This document shows positions 52,452-59,951 of a stretch of DNA of 64,000 nt, piece by piece. A program made the translations under genes and the position numbers. Source of the stretch: Pontibacillus salicampi (lineage in GTDB: Bacteria; Bacillota; Bacilli; Bacillales; BH030062); NCBI RefSeq assembly GCF_042434395.1, contig NZ_JBHLTP010000003.1:620001-684000 (forward strand), written 5' to 3'. The notes below the pieces were generated by a model. The model was given only the letters and a program-made list of their open reading frames with translations. It had not been told where the DNA came from and ran no database searches. Numbering within the stretch: the first letter of the stretch is position 1; the number at the start of each line of letters is the position of its first letter.

Positions 52452-53492
52452 ATGAGAGCTGTGCAAGTAATAGGATACGGAGATGTAGATAAACTAGAGG
52501 TCGTTGATGCAGCTATACCGGAACCAAAGGAAAAGGAAGTACTGGTGAAGGTAAAGGCATGTGCTATTAATAATACAGAGATTTGGATGAGAGAGGGAGC
52601 TTATGGAACTGGGTCCAAATCAGGCTGGCGTCCAGAAGGGGTTCAATTCCCTCGAACTCCAGGCTCGGATATAACAGGGGAAGTAGTTCAAGTAGGTCAG
52701 GATGTTGATGAAGCAATGGTTGGGACCGATGTTGTCCTTTTCCCTTTTACGTCAAGCGGAAAAGAAGGAGCGGAGCATATTTCAGATGATATGTCCTTTA
52801 TCGGGTCAGAATATGATGGTGGCTATGCTGAATATGTTGTCTGGCCGGCTGAGCTTTGCTATGATATGCCGCTTTCTGATTATGTAGAAAGCTCTGTGTT
52901 TTCTGTTAGTGGTATGACAGCTTGGCATATGGTGGAGCAACTAAACATAAAGCCGACTGAGACTGTAATGGTGACTGGTGCTAATGGGGGAGTTGGTTCC
53001 CTGAATGTACAAATTGCCGCAAATGTATTTGGTGCGAAGGTTATTGCAATTGTAGGAGATTTGGCATTAGAAGATAAGCTGAAAGAGCTTGGTGCTACCC
53101 ATGTATTGTCTTATAAGTCCGATAATCTGGCAGACCAAATTATAGAGGCAAACGGCGGGCCTATTGATTCCGTATTAGATGTAGTTGGAGACGCATTATT
53201 CTCGACCTCCCTTCACGTATTGAAAAAAGGCGGCAAGTTCTGTACGTCGGGGTCAGCAGGTGGACAAAAAACAGAGCTTGATTTTCGGACGTTGTATTTA
53301 AAGCATATTACGTTATATGGTTCCGTGCTTGGTACAAGAGCCGAATTTAAGCGGATGCTGGCCGCTATATCATCAGGAAAGATAAAGCCTGTCATTGATC
53401 GAACTTTTCCTTTACAGGAAGCAAGAGAGGCACAAAGCTATTTTAAAGAAGCAGGGAAGCTAGGGAAGATAGTACTCCTACCCCAATCCTAA
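52452..53492 (+). CDS. Zinc-type/quinone-oxidoreductase-like MDR dehydrogenase
   Basis: 346 residues of the medium-chain dehydrogenase/reductase fold: catalytic domain PEPKEKEVLVKVKACAINNTEIWMREG with GSDITGEVVQVG, then the NAD(P) site VTGANGGVGSLNVQIA near residue 178 and DVVGDALFSTSLHVLKKGGKFCTSG. It lacks the structural-zinc Cys cluster, so a zinc-independent quinone reductase-type enzyme is likely. Confidence 0.9.
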   Translation: MRAVQVIGYGDVDKLEVVDAAIPEPKEKEVLVKVKACAINNTEIWMREGAYGTGSKSGWRPEGVQFPRTPGSDITGEVVQVGQDVDEAMVGTDVVLFPFTSSGKEGAEHISDDMSFIGSEYDGGYAEYVVWPAELCYDMPLSDYVESSVFSVSGMTAWHMVEQLNIKPTETVMVTGANGGVGSLNVQIAANVFGAKVIAIVGDLALEDKLKELGATHVLSYKSDNLADQIIEANGGPIDSVLDVVGDALFSTSLHVLKKGGKFCTSGSAGGQKTELDFRTLYLKHITLYGSVLGTRAEFKRMLAAISSGKIKPVIDRTFPLQEAREAQSYFKEAGKLGKIVLLPQS

Positions 53493-53557
53493 TTCATCCC
53501 CCTCCTTAATAAGGGTAATATGGTAAACTTTGTATAAAAGAATAGGGAGGGGAAACT

Positions 53558-53854
53558 ATCATTACTATAGAAAGATTAAAAACTGCCAGCTTTATTCTCG
53601 TAATTCCGTCGCTTTTCTGGTTAGGAGAGAATGTACAGGTAAAGAGTTGGTTAATTGTCTTCTTATCTTTGCTGTTCCTTGTTTTTGCTGTTTTACATTA
53701 TTGTCAGAGGGACACTTTATGGAAGATAGAAGCCTTATATGCAGCGGGGTTTCTTTCCATCCTTATGATGCCAGGATATTATCCCATATTATTTCTGGCT
53801 GTGGTTTTCTTGTTGAGTATTATAATGAGCATGAAACAGCCACATCACCATTAG
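53558..53854 (+). CDS. Membrane protein with a probable ATC start codon
   Basis: About 98 codons to a TAG at 53852-53854. The frame opens right after GGGAGGGG (53545-53552), but the first possible codons are ATC (53558) and ATT (53561); no ATG, GTG or TTG occurs before TTG at 53669, which would remove a third of the protein. The product has four hydrophobic segments (TASFILVIPSLFWLG, LIVFLSLLFLVFAVLHY, LYAAGFLSILMMPGYY, LFLAVVFLLSIIMSM) and a His tail. Ribosome spacing favours ATC. Followed 28 bp later by another membrane peptide gene. Family not recognised. Confidence 0.6.
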   Translation: MITIERLKTASFILVIPSLFWLGENVQVKSWLIVFLSLLFLVFAVLHYCQRDTLWKIEALYAAGFLSILMMPGYYPILFLAVVFLLSIIMSMKQPHHH

Positions 53855-53882
53855 TGAGGGTATCCACAAAAGGAGGTATTCC

Positions 53883-54098
53883 TTGTCACTCGTTATGCCA
53901 GTGATAGGCCTTGGAAGTATTATGTTGGTCATTGTTACGGCTAAGGTTCTTCAATATAAGAAGCATAATCAGCATCCTCCCCGTAAATGGGAAGGAAGGA
54001 CTCCTGAAGAATTAGAAGAGGATCGTCAAAACAGTGAGAATGAAGCATCTTCCATACGACGAGGTTCTGTTCCGGGGGGAGGAGGGGGAGAGATGTAA
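53883..54098 (+). CDS. Small single-pass membrane protein
   Basis: 71 residues from TTG 53883, which lies eight bases after AAAGGAGG. Helix SLVMPVIGLGSIMLVIVTAKVL, then a charged tail RKWEGRTPEELEEDRQNSENE and a Gly-rich end. Probably cotranscribed with 53558-53854. Function unknown. Confidence 0.65.
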   Translation: MSLVMPVIGLGSIMLVIVTAKVLQYKKHNQHPPRKWEGRTPEELEEDRQNSENEASSIRRGSVPGGGGGEM

Positions 54099-54107
54099 TG
54101 GGTAACA

Positions 54108-54953
54108 TCACTCCAAACCAACCTCTTCCTTGCTCCATTTCCATAGAGAATCAGCAAGGTTTCTATCCTGAGCTCTTTTAGAGGTAGAAGCGATTTGACG
54201 CTTATAAAAATATGCCCCACTAATTGCTGACATGTGTGGATCAGTTGCCAGATAAATAGCAGTGTCCGCACCTTTAGCGGGAGATTGGAAAAAGGGGCGC
54301 AGCAGGGAATGAATTCCTTTACCAAATCCAGTGGTACGGTTTACCCCAAGACTTGTACTCACTGCCCCTGGATGAAGGGAATTTGCTGTGACATTCGTAT
54401 CAGCAAGAAGGACTGCTAAGGTGTTGGTAAATAATATATTGGCAAGCTTTGACTGAGCATAGCCCTTAATAAGACCAAAATGGTTGGTAAGATGAGGATC
54501 AGGAAAATGGATATCACCAACCTTATGAGCACCTGAAGAAACGGTAATAATTCTACCCTGCTTTGCAGCTTGTAGTTTTTCGAGGAGTAAATTAGTAAGC
54601 AAGAAATGACCAAGATGATTTACACCAATCATACGTTCGAACCCATCTACTGTGGTATGGCGTTTTGTACTTACAACACCAGCATTATTGATTAGAACAT
54701 CTAAGTGAGTATGTCTTTCCTTGAAAAGGGAAGCACTGTTACGAATACTATCAAGAGAAGCGAGGTCACAAAGCAATACTTCCGCTTGGGATTGACCACT
54801 TTCCTTGATAGCCTGCTGCCTGGCTGCTTCTCCACGAGAGGAATCGCGGCACAGCATGACAACATAATACTTTGCTCTGAGCAGTGCAATGGAAGCTGCT
54901 AACCCCATACCACTGCTAGCTCCAGTGATAAGAGCAATTTTTCGATCAACCAT
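54108..54953 (-). CDS. Short-chain dehydrogenase, retinol-dehydrogenase-like
   Basis: 281 residues: cofactor motif TGASSGMG at 11-18, CDLASLDS, NNAGV, and catalytic SSGAHKVG with YAQSKLANILFT (YxxxK). The order N-H-L-G-H-F-L-L-T-N-L-L and the extended C-terminus place it among SDRs resembling retinol dehydrogenases 11-14, which act on many lipophilic aldehydes and alcohols. A xenorhodopsin gene lies 570 bp away, which makes retinoid activity a testable idea only. ATG after AAAGGAG. Confidence 0.85.
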   Translation of the reverse strand: MVDRKIALITGASSGMGLAASIALLRAKYYVVMLCRDSSRGEAARQQAIKESGQSQAEVLLCDLASLDSIRNSASLFKERHTHLDVLINNAGVVSTKRHTTVDGFERMIGVNHLGHFLLTNLLLEKLQAAKQGRIITVSSGAHKVGDIHFPDPHLTNHFGLIKGYAQSKLANILFTNTLAVLLADTNVTANSLHPGAVSTSLGVNRTTGFGKGIHSLLRPFFQSPAKGADTAIYLATDPHMSAISGAYFYKRQIASTSKRAQDRNLADSLWKWSKEEVGLE

Positions 54954-54967
54954 AGAAGTCTCTCCTT

Positions 54968-55066
54968 TTTATGACACGGGATGGAATAGCTGTATAAATT
55001 ATGTTACAGTAAAAAAAGAAAAAGTGGTAGGATTCCCTTTTTCCTTTCAACGTATCGTGTCATAAA
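54968..55066. promoter_or_regulatory. Widely spaced 11-bp inverted repeat upstream of the SDR gene
   Basis: TTTATGACACG (54968-54978) and CGTGTCATAAA (55056-55066) are perfect inverted arms 77 bp apart, spanning the minus-strand promoter region of the SDR gene. Could be two half-sites of a looping regulator or the ends of a tiny element. Confidence 0.4.
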
Positions 55067-55128
55067 TGGACAAAAATATATTGCATCTCATTTTGGTGGG
55101 AATGCCCTGGACTATAGAGCCAGTCATA

Positions 55129-55173
55129 AGCCAAAAAAGATCTCTCGATAAGAGGTCTTTTTTGGCTTTTTTT
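55129..55173 (+). terminator. Terminator-like hairpin just before a small gene
   Basis: AGCCAAAAAAGATCTCT and AGAGGTCTTTTTTGGCT form a long stem followed by seven T residues, ending 29 bp before the ATG of the next gene. No plus-strand gene lies upstream, so it may be an attenuator in that gene's leader. Confidence 0.55.
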
Positions 55174-55201
55174 AATGTAAAAATTTGGAGAAGGAGTTAC
55201 T

Positions 55202-55471
55202 ATGTCTGAACAAAATTTTATGAAGAATGAATCATACACTTTATTAAACACCATCAGCTTCGTAAAGAAAAGTACAGAAGCCTATCGTCATGCTAAGGAA
55301 ACAACAGAACAAGGTTCTCCTATAGCGGCTGACATCGCCGAAGCCTGCGCCTGGATTTGCCGAGACTCCGCGCAGCGCTTAAAGGAATTAGAACCAAGCC
55401 AGGAGCAACTCGTGGATATATGCTACTTAAATGCTTTGCTATGTGAGGAGTTAAAGCAAGGGAACGAATAA
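55202..55471 (+). CDS. Small helical protein of unknown family
   Basis: 89 residues, predicted all-helical and soluble, with two Cys (CAWICRDSAQRL and VDICYLNALLCEELKQ). GGAGAAGGAG precedes the ATG. No family recognised. It has a terminator-like hairpin in its leader. Confidence 0.6.
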   Translation: MSEQNFMKNESYTLLNTISFVKKSTEAYRHAKETTEQGSPIAADIAEACAWICRDSAQRLKELEPSQEQLVDICYLNALLCEELKQGNE

Positions 55472-55512
55472 AGGGTAAGAACGTCGGAATTCCCACCGCT
55501 CCTACAGAAAGA

Positions 55513-55541
55513 AACCCTTCCTACTCAAGTAGGAAGGTGCA
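55513..55541 (-). terminator. Terminator of the xenorhodopsin gene
   Basis: CCTTCCTACT (55516-55525) and AGTAGGAAGG (55529-55538) stem containing the TGA stop in its loop, with GTTTCTTTC on the minus strand after it. Confidence 0.7.
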
Positions 55542-56214
55542 TGTTGCGCAGTCCATGAAGATCCAATATACTAAATCCAATCTTAGAAAAGATAGGAAGA
55601 ATAATAAATGCAGCTATCTCAATGGACTGGTGTGTGATATCGATTCCGGATGAGCCGGCTAGCCATGCTGTTGGATATAGAATCCAAAAGCAAGACAGAT
55701 AAAGAGCTATTCGTTTATAATGACGGGATAGTTCTGGGGAAGCTGCGTCTGCAATTTTCCTCAACGGGTACCAAATTATTACTAAAATGATGACCAGTGC
55801 TATCATGCCCAGGATATACCAAATGTATTTAATGCTGTCATTTGAGAAGTCTGCTATTAATCCTGTCAAAATCATAAACACGTCTGAAATGATTAAGGCA
55901 AATAGTAACGTTTTATTTTTGTTTTTCTCTTGAAGCATGGCTGTTAATGCAAGGGCTACTAGTAATAGCGGTGTCGTAACCACCCAATCGATATACCTTG
56001 CAAAATAGATGGTTTTGTCTGGGTTTGATACTAGTCCTTGTCCGAGGGCGATGGAAAGGTATGCTGCACCGGACCAAGCTGGAATTACCATAGCGATGGC
56101 ATATTCATATAATGGTACCTGTTTTGGTTTTCGACTTAATACATAAAAATATATGGAGCCTGTTATCATTATAATGAAGTAAAAAATATGCATGGAAATA
56201 ATAAAATCACTCAT
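55525..56214 (-). CDS. Xenorhodopsin (microbial rhodopsin, ASR/NsXeR/BcXeR-like)
   Basis: 229 residues, seven helices. Helix C reads ARYIDWVVTTPLLL: R73, D76 (counter-ion, bacteriorhodopsin D85), T80 (T89) and A87 in place of the proton donor D96. Helix G reads ILPIFSKIGFSILDLHGLRN: Schiff-base Lys K211, with P207 where pumps of the outward type have Asp (D212), and D218. Pro at that position and the LDLHGLRN ending are diagnostic of the Anabaena sensory rhodopsin/xenorhodopsin group, whose Nanosalina and Bacillus coahuilensis members are light-driven inward proton pumps. ATG after AAAGGAG. No retinal-synthesis gene adjoins it. Confidence 0.93.
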   Translation of the reverse strand: MSDFIISMHIFYFIIMITGSIYFYVLSRKPKQVPLYEYAIAMVIPAWSGAAYLSIALGQGLVSNPDKTIYFARYIDWVVTTPLLLVALALTAMLQEKNKNKTLLFALIISDVFMILTGLIADFSNDSIKYIWYILGMIALVIILVIIWYPLRKIADAASPELSRHYKRIALYLSCFWILYPTAWLAGSSGIDITHQSIEIAAFIILPIFSKIGFSILDLHGLRNMHLPT

Positions 56215-56439
56215 TGTATTTGCTCCTTTCGTCTTCTTCCTTCAAATTATAGGCAAAAAAGAGCGGATATAAACTGTTCATTTCTTTTATTGCTGCTATA
56301 TGTATTGTAAAATGAGGTACTTGTGAAGGAATGTAAATACAATAGCGTGAAACTATATGCAGATCTTGCTTATCACCATAATAATTTTCCATATATGATT
56401 TTTTATAAGGAAGAAAGAATAAAGCGATTGGCTCCATAA
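56215..56439. other. Promoter region of the xenorhodopsin gene
   Basis: On the minus strand a TATAAT hexamer lies about 35 bp before the start codon, with TTTATA 16 bp further upstream as a poor -35. No other feature recognised. Confidence 0.4.
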
Positions 56440-56625
56440 ACAAGAAGGAAGGAGACCCTTACAAGAAAGGCACATCTAATTACGCAAGTCTTGATAGGGA
56501 AGCCGACTAATAAAATATGGACTTACCAATTGCACCTTTCTAAGCAATTCGGTACGTTACCCCATTGGCTGGAGATAGATGTGATGAAGGTGATAAAAAC
56601 CGTTGAAAGAGATGGGTGGCTCTAA
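56440..56625 (+). other. Open frame without a normal start, possible gene relic
   Basis: Frame open from 56440 reads ETLTRKAHLITQVLIGKPTN, then KIWTYQLHLSKQFGTLPHWL and EIDVMKVIKTVERDGWL to a TAA at 56623. The first usable start is TTG 56491 (44 residues). The sequence looks protein-like but no family was recognised; it may be a fragment. Confidence 0.3.
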
Positions 56626-56689
56626 AAGCTTTCCAACGAATACCGCTTAATGAAGACATTGAGGTCCAAGATAGAGAAGGTTGTTTAAT

Positions 56690-56726
56690 AAAGGGAGCCT
56701 AAGGCGGGCTCCCTTTTTGTTTTTTA
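56690..56726 (-). terminator. Terminator between the relic and the MDR gene
   Basis: AAAGGGAGCC and GGCTCCCTTT stem around TAAGGC, T-run on the plus strand; may serve both directions. Confidence 0.7.
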
Positions 56727-56731
56727 AATAT

Positions 56732-57760
56732 TTATTCTTTAGCGGTCACTACCACCTTGCCAATCATTTTACCACTTTCCACAAGTCGGTGAGCCTCTTG
56801 CAGATTGTGAGCCGTTAGCCCTTCGATGGTTTCGTTTATGGTGGTGTCAATATAGCCTTTATCGATAAGCGAACAAAGCTCTGATAAGATATGGTGCTGT
56901 TCTATCATATCCTCTGTTTGATAGAGTGGTCTAGTGAACATAAATTCCCACACAAAGGTTGCGCTTTTACTTTGCAGGGCAGTGAGATTAAGTGGTTCCT
57001 CCGTTTCTACAATACTGGCAATTTTACCTTGTGGTTTAATGGATGCTACCATCTCTTCCCAATGATCGGCAGTTGAGCTTAAGCAAAAAATATAGTCAAC
57101 AAAGGGAAAACCAAGATCATGCAATTGAGTAGAAAGAGCTTTATGATGATTAATGATGTATTCTGCTCCATGATTTTGTGCCCACGTGATGGTCTCCTCC
57201 CTTGAAGCAGTACCAATTACTGTCAGGCCAGCTCGACTGGCAATTTGTGTTGCAATGGATCCAACACCACCTGCAGCTCCAATAATTAAAATCGATTTCC
57301 CCTCATTATCCGTCTCCTGTCTGGAAATACCAAGACGATCATATAGTCCTTCGTAGGCCGTTAAGCTTGTGAGTGGCATAGCAGCAGCTTCTTCAAAGGT
57401 TATTGTGGCCGGTTTTTTGCCGACGATTCGCTCATCAACTGCGTGATAGGCGCTGTTCGTTCCGGGGCGGTCAATAGAACCAGCGTAATATACTTCGTCA
57501 CCTGGTTGAAATAGTGTGACTTTCTCTCCGACTTCGGTCACAATACCTGCAGCATCATATCCTAGAATTTTAGGCGTCTCTTCTTCTTCTCCGTTCGCCC
57601 TCAGCTTCGTATCAACAGGATTGACGGAGACGGCCTTGACCTGCACTACTAAGTCATGTCCAGATGCCCTTGGTTTAGGAATAGATACATCTACAAGACT
57701 TTCGTTATTTGTAATAGGCAAGTGCTGGTATAAGCCAATGGCTTTCATTTCCTCAGTCAT
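56732..57760 (-). CDS. Zinc-binding-dehydrogenase family quinone oxidoreductase
   Basis: 342 residues, MDR fold: AIGLYQHLPITNNESLVDV at the start, VKAVSVNPVDTKLRANGEEEE, LGYDAAGIVTEVG, the NADPH site ILIIGAAGGVGSIATQIA near 155 and the C-terminal ESGKMIGKVVVTAK. It belongs to the ZADH/crotonyl-reductase-like subgroup with a long alanine-rich segment AMPLTSLTAYEGLYDRLG. Start ATG after AAGGTGATGAC. Confidence 0.9.
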   Translation of the reverse strand: MTEEMKAIGLYQHLPITNNESLVDVSIPKPRASGHDLVVQVKAVSVNPVDTKLRANGEEEETPKILGYDAAGIVTEVGEKVTLFQPGDEVYYAGSIDRPGTNSAYHAVDERIVGKKPATITFEEAAAMPLTSLTAYEGLYDRLGISRQETDNEGKSILIIGAAGGVGSIATQIASRAGLTVIGTASREETITWAQNHGAEYIINHHKALSTQLHDLGFPFVDYIFCLSSTADHWEEMVASIKPQGKIASIVETEEPLNLTALQSKSATFVWEFMFTRPLYQTEDMIEQHHILSELCSLIDKGYIDTTINETIEGLTAHNLQEAHRLVESGKMIGKVVVTAKE

Positions 57761-57919
57761 GTCATCACCTTCTATCTAATAATGTATTACCTATAACAAT
57801 ATTACTCCTAATCAGGTACTCCAAACAATATATCAATAGAAGTACAAAGGGGAGAAGGATGACAGAAATTGACTCTTGCCTTTAGAATAAAGTATCGTTA
57901 TACAAAGAGGAGGAAAATA

Positions 57920-58273
57920 GTGAAGCAGCATGTAATAGCATTGCTATTAGTAATGCTTTTGTTTGGGTGCAGCGGTAATTCTGATCCAACCAATAAACCA
58001 AAAGTAGAAGGGTTTATCGTACAAGTAAATGAAAACAGTATAATAGTAGCCTCTAATATAAGCAGAACAGATGCCAAAACAAAAACATGGGAAGAGCTAT
58101 CGGAAAAGTACCGTGATAAGCTGGAAGTGTACACATTAAATGATGGTAGATTCTTCAGCTCTCTTTCCAACTACAAAAAAGGGGAAAAAGTTAAGGTGTG
58201 GGGGAATGGAGGGGCGTTAGAATCAGATCCTCCACAATATGAGCTTGAAAAAATAGAAAGAGTAGGCGATTAA
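57920..58273 (+). CDS. DUF3221-like lipoprotein
   Basis: About 117 residues from GTG 57920, preceded by AGAGGAGG; the longer frame from 57869 has no ribosome site. HVIALLLVMLLFGCSG carries a lipobox (L-F-G-C). The mature part, VEGFIVQVNENSIIVASNISRTD...KVKVWGNGGALESDPPQYELEKIE, is a small beta-barrel like DUF3221 (OB-fold) lipoproteins of Bacillus. Function unknown. Confidence 0.82.
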   Translation: MKQHVIALLLVMLLFGCSGNSDPTNKPKVEGFIVQVNENSIIVASNISRTDAKTKTWEELSEKYRDKLEVYTLNDGRFFSSLSNYKKGEKVKVWGNGGALESDPPQYELEKIERVGD

Positions 58274-58301
58274 TAATATTGAAGAACAGGGGGATTGCCA
58301 T

Positions 58302-58487
58302 ATGAGTGTCACCAAATTCTTACTATTGATCTTGACAGGTATGCATATGATTACGTTAGGTAATGTAGTCATGTTCGATGGAGAATGGAATGGTATAGTC
58401 ATGGCAGTTAACAATTGTTTATTTGTCATTGCTTTAGCATCTGCGATTTCTTCACAGAAAGATAACAAAGGAAACGCCCCTTCTTAG
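58302..58487 (+). CDS. Small membrane protein
   Basis: 61 residues, two hydrophobic helices (FLLLILTGMHMITLGNVVMF and GIVMAVNNCLFVIALASAI) and a polar tail. AGGGGG before the ATG. It follows the lipoprotein by 28 bp, probably in one transcript. Unknown. Confidence 0.6.
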   Translation: MSVTKFLLLILTGMHMITLGNVVMFDGEWNGIVMAVNNCLFVIALASAISSQKDNKGNAPS

Positions 58488-58622
58488 ATGTTTATATTAT
58501 CAAAAAACGTGAAGGCAGCAGCCATTGGATATAACATAGTGCACCCCGTTCCCTGAATAGAGTACAAAGCGTAATACAATAGATTGTGAGACTGCTAAAT
58601 ATATGATGAGGAGGAATTTGTT

Positions 58623-58880
58623 ATTGGGGTTATTGCTAATGCAATCATCTATTTGATTTCTAAAAAAAAGACGTTAATCTATACGACATTTAGTCAGAAG
58701 GAATATGCCACCATTGCATCCCGACTACATGCACACGGTATAAAATTTAGAGTGGCGATGCTTAATAACATGTCTGAGGCAGCTGGTGGAGCTTACGATG
58801 ATTACAAAAATGAATATAAATTGTATGTGACGAAACAGAATAAAGAAAATGCAAGACGGGCCATACATACAACAGCATAA
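58623..58880 (+). CDS. Small protein with a probable ATT start codon
   Basis: 85 residues if read from ATT 58623, eight bases after GAGGAGG (58608-58614): a short hydrophobic helix GVIANAIIYLIS, then KKKTLIYTTFSQKEYATIASRLHAHGIKFRV and the basic end KLYVTKQNKENARRAI. The only conventional start, TTG 58653, has no ribosome site and would cut the helix. The soluble part resembles short signal-transducing or DUF2007-like alpha/beta domains, without firm assignment. Confidence 0.6.
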   Translation: MGVIANAIIYLISKKKTLIYTTFSQKEYATIASRLHAHGIKFRVAMLNNMSEAAGGAYDDYKNEYKLYVTKQNKENARRAIHTTA

Positions 58881-58883
58881 AGG

Positions 58884-58913
58884 AACCCCTGCCCAAATGG
58901 ACCAGGGGGATTT
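58884..58913. terminator. Bidirectional terminator
   Basis: AACCCCTG and CAGGGGGATT form a stem around CCCAAATGGAC between convergent genes ending at 58880 and 58914. Confidence 0.7.
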
Positions 58914-59930
58914 CTATGGAATAGTTAAGATAATACGCTGTCTTTCTTTCCCATCTTTACTTATTTTCCAATACTCATATTCTGGATCCCCTTTTGCGAA
59001 GTTTTCGTTTACGGTTATGAGTAATTCGTCTCCGTTTGGAAAGAAGGCAGGAGAAGAAGCATTACTATGAAATCTAGTTATCTGCTGAACGTTGTCTCCG
59101 TTATTCTGCATAGAGAAAAGCTCATACTCGTATGTTCCACTCTCTTTTGTGTTTGCTACATCCATAAATACAATAGTACGTCCATTTGGTGAAATAGTAG
59201 GAGTCCCTAGTATTGGTCCTTGTGCTGCTGCTGTTTCATAAGAAGCCTCTGGTGTGATACGCTGCTCTTTATTCGTCTGTAAATTGATCAGATACAGAAC
59301 ATCTTTACTATTATAATACGTACTGTACAGGAGCTTCTTTCTGTCTTCTGATAAAGATAAACTTGACAGGGTAAGTGCCTTTTTGTCTGTTATTTTTTTC
59401 GTGTCCTTTGTTTCCAAATCCATACGGTAAATATCAAACTGGTCTGGCATAGGTTTGCCTTCATTATTTTCTTTATAGGTATTGGCTTTCGAGTAGAAAA
59501 TGTATTGTCCATCCGCCGAGATAACTACATCGTTAATATATTCATCCTTTTCCATTAGAGGGACAACCTGTTTCTGGTCTATATCAAATTGCATTAGTTG
59601 CTTGTATGGAGTATCTTCGGTTTGGAATTCCTTAAGAAATAAAAGGGTAGATGCATTTGGTAAAAAAACTGGATTCGTAAATGATTCTTTTTTCTCAGCT
59701 TTAAAGAGAAGCTCAGCCTGACCTCCAGTTGAAGGAGCTTTATATAAAGCCATTTCATCTTCCTTTGTGTACGTAAACGCTATGGACTCTCCATCTGAGG
59801 ATAAGGAGGGATTCGGCCCATAGCCGTTTTCTTTTGGAGGGCCGTCTGCCAATGTACCAGTGAGATAGACTAACGAAGTAACAATGATAATGGTGAATAA
59901 AAATAGCAGGTTTTTCGATCGTAAAGACAA
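58914..59930 (-). CDS. Exported TolB-like beta-propeller protein
   Basis: 338 residues with an N-terminal membrane anchor or signal (NLLFLFTIIIVTSLVYLTG). The remainder contains WD40-like PD40 repeats: PSLSSDGESIAFTYTKED, NDVVISADGQYIFYSKA, SLSLSEDRKKLLYSTYY, PTISPNGRTIVFMDVA and PAFFPNGDELLITVN, each with the S-x-D/N-G-x-x-I/L-x-F core. Likely an extracytoplasmic scaffold or ligand-binding propeller. TTG start after AAAGGGTG. It lies 21 bp after the permease-prefix gene, in the PadR-led operon. Confidence 0.85.
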   Translation of the reverse strand: MSLRSKNLLFLFTIIIVTSLVYLTGTLADGPPKENGYGPNPSLSSDGESIAFTYTKEDEMALYKAPSTGGQAELLFKAEKKESFTNPVFLPNASTLLFLKEFQTEDTPYKQLMQFDIDQKQVVPLMEKDEYINDVVISADGQYIFYSKANTYKENNEGKPMPDQFDIYRMDLETKDTKKITDKKALTLSSLSLSEDRKKLLYSTYYNSKDVLYLINLQTNKEQRITPEASYETAAAQGPILGTPTISPNGRTIVFMDVANTKESGTYEYELFSMQNNGDNVQQITRFHSNASSPAFFPNGDELLITVNENFAKGDPEYEYWKISKDGKERQRIILTIP

Positions 59931-59951
59931 GTGCTACACCCTTTCCAAATA

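Noticed and set aside
53530..53904. 124-residue plus-strand ORF at 53.5 kb
   Set aside because: It is Cys/Arg-rich and out of frame with the ribosome site; the adjacent frame gives a clean four-helix membrane protein.
58603..58656. 17-codon ORF starting ATGATG before the ATT-start gene
   Set aside because: It overlaps the GAGGAGG ribosome site itself and has none of its own.
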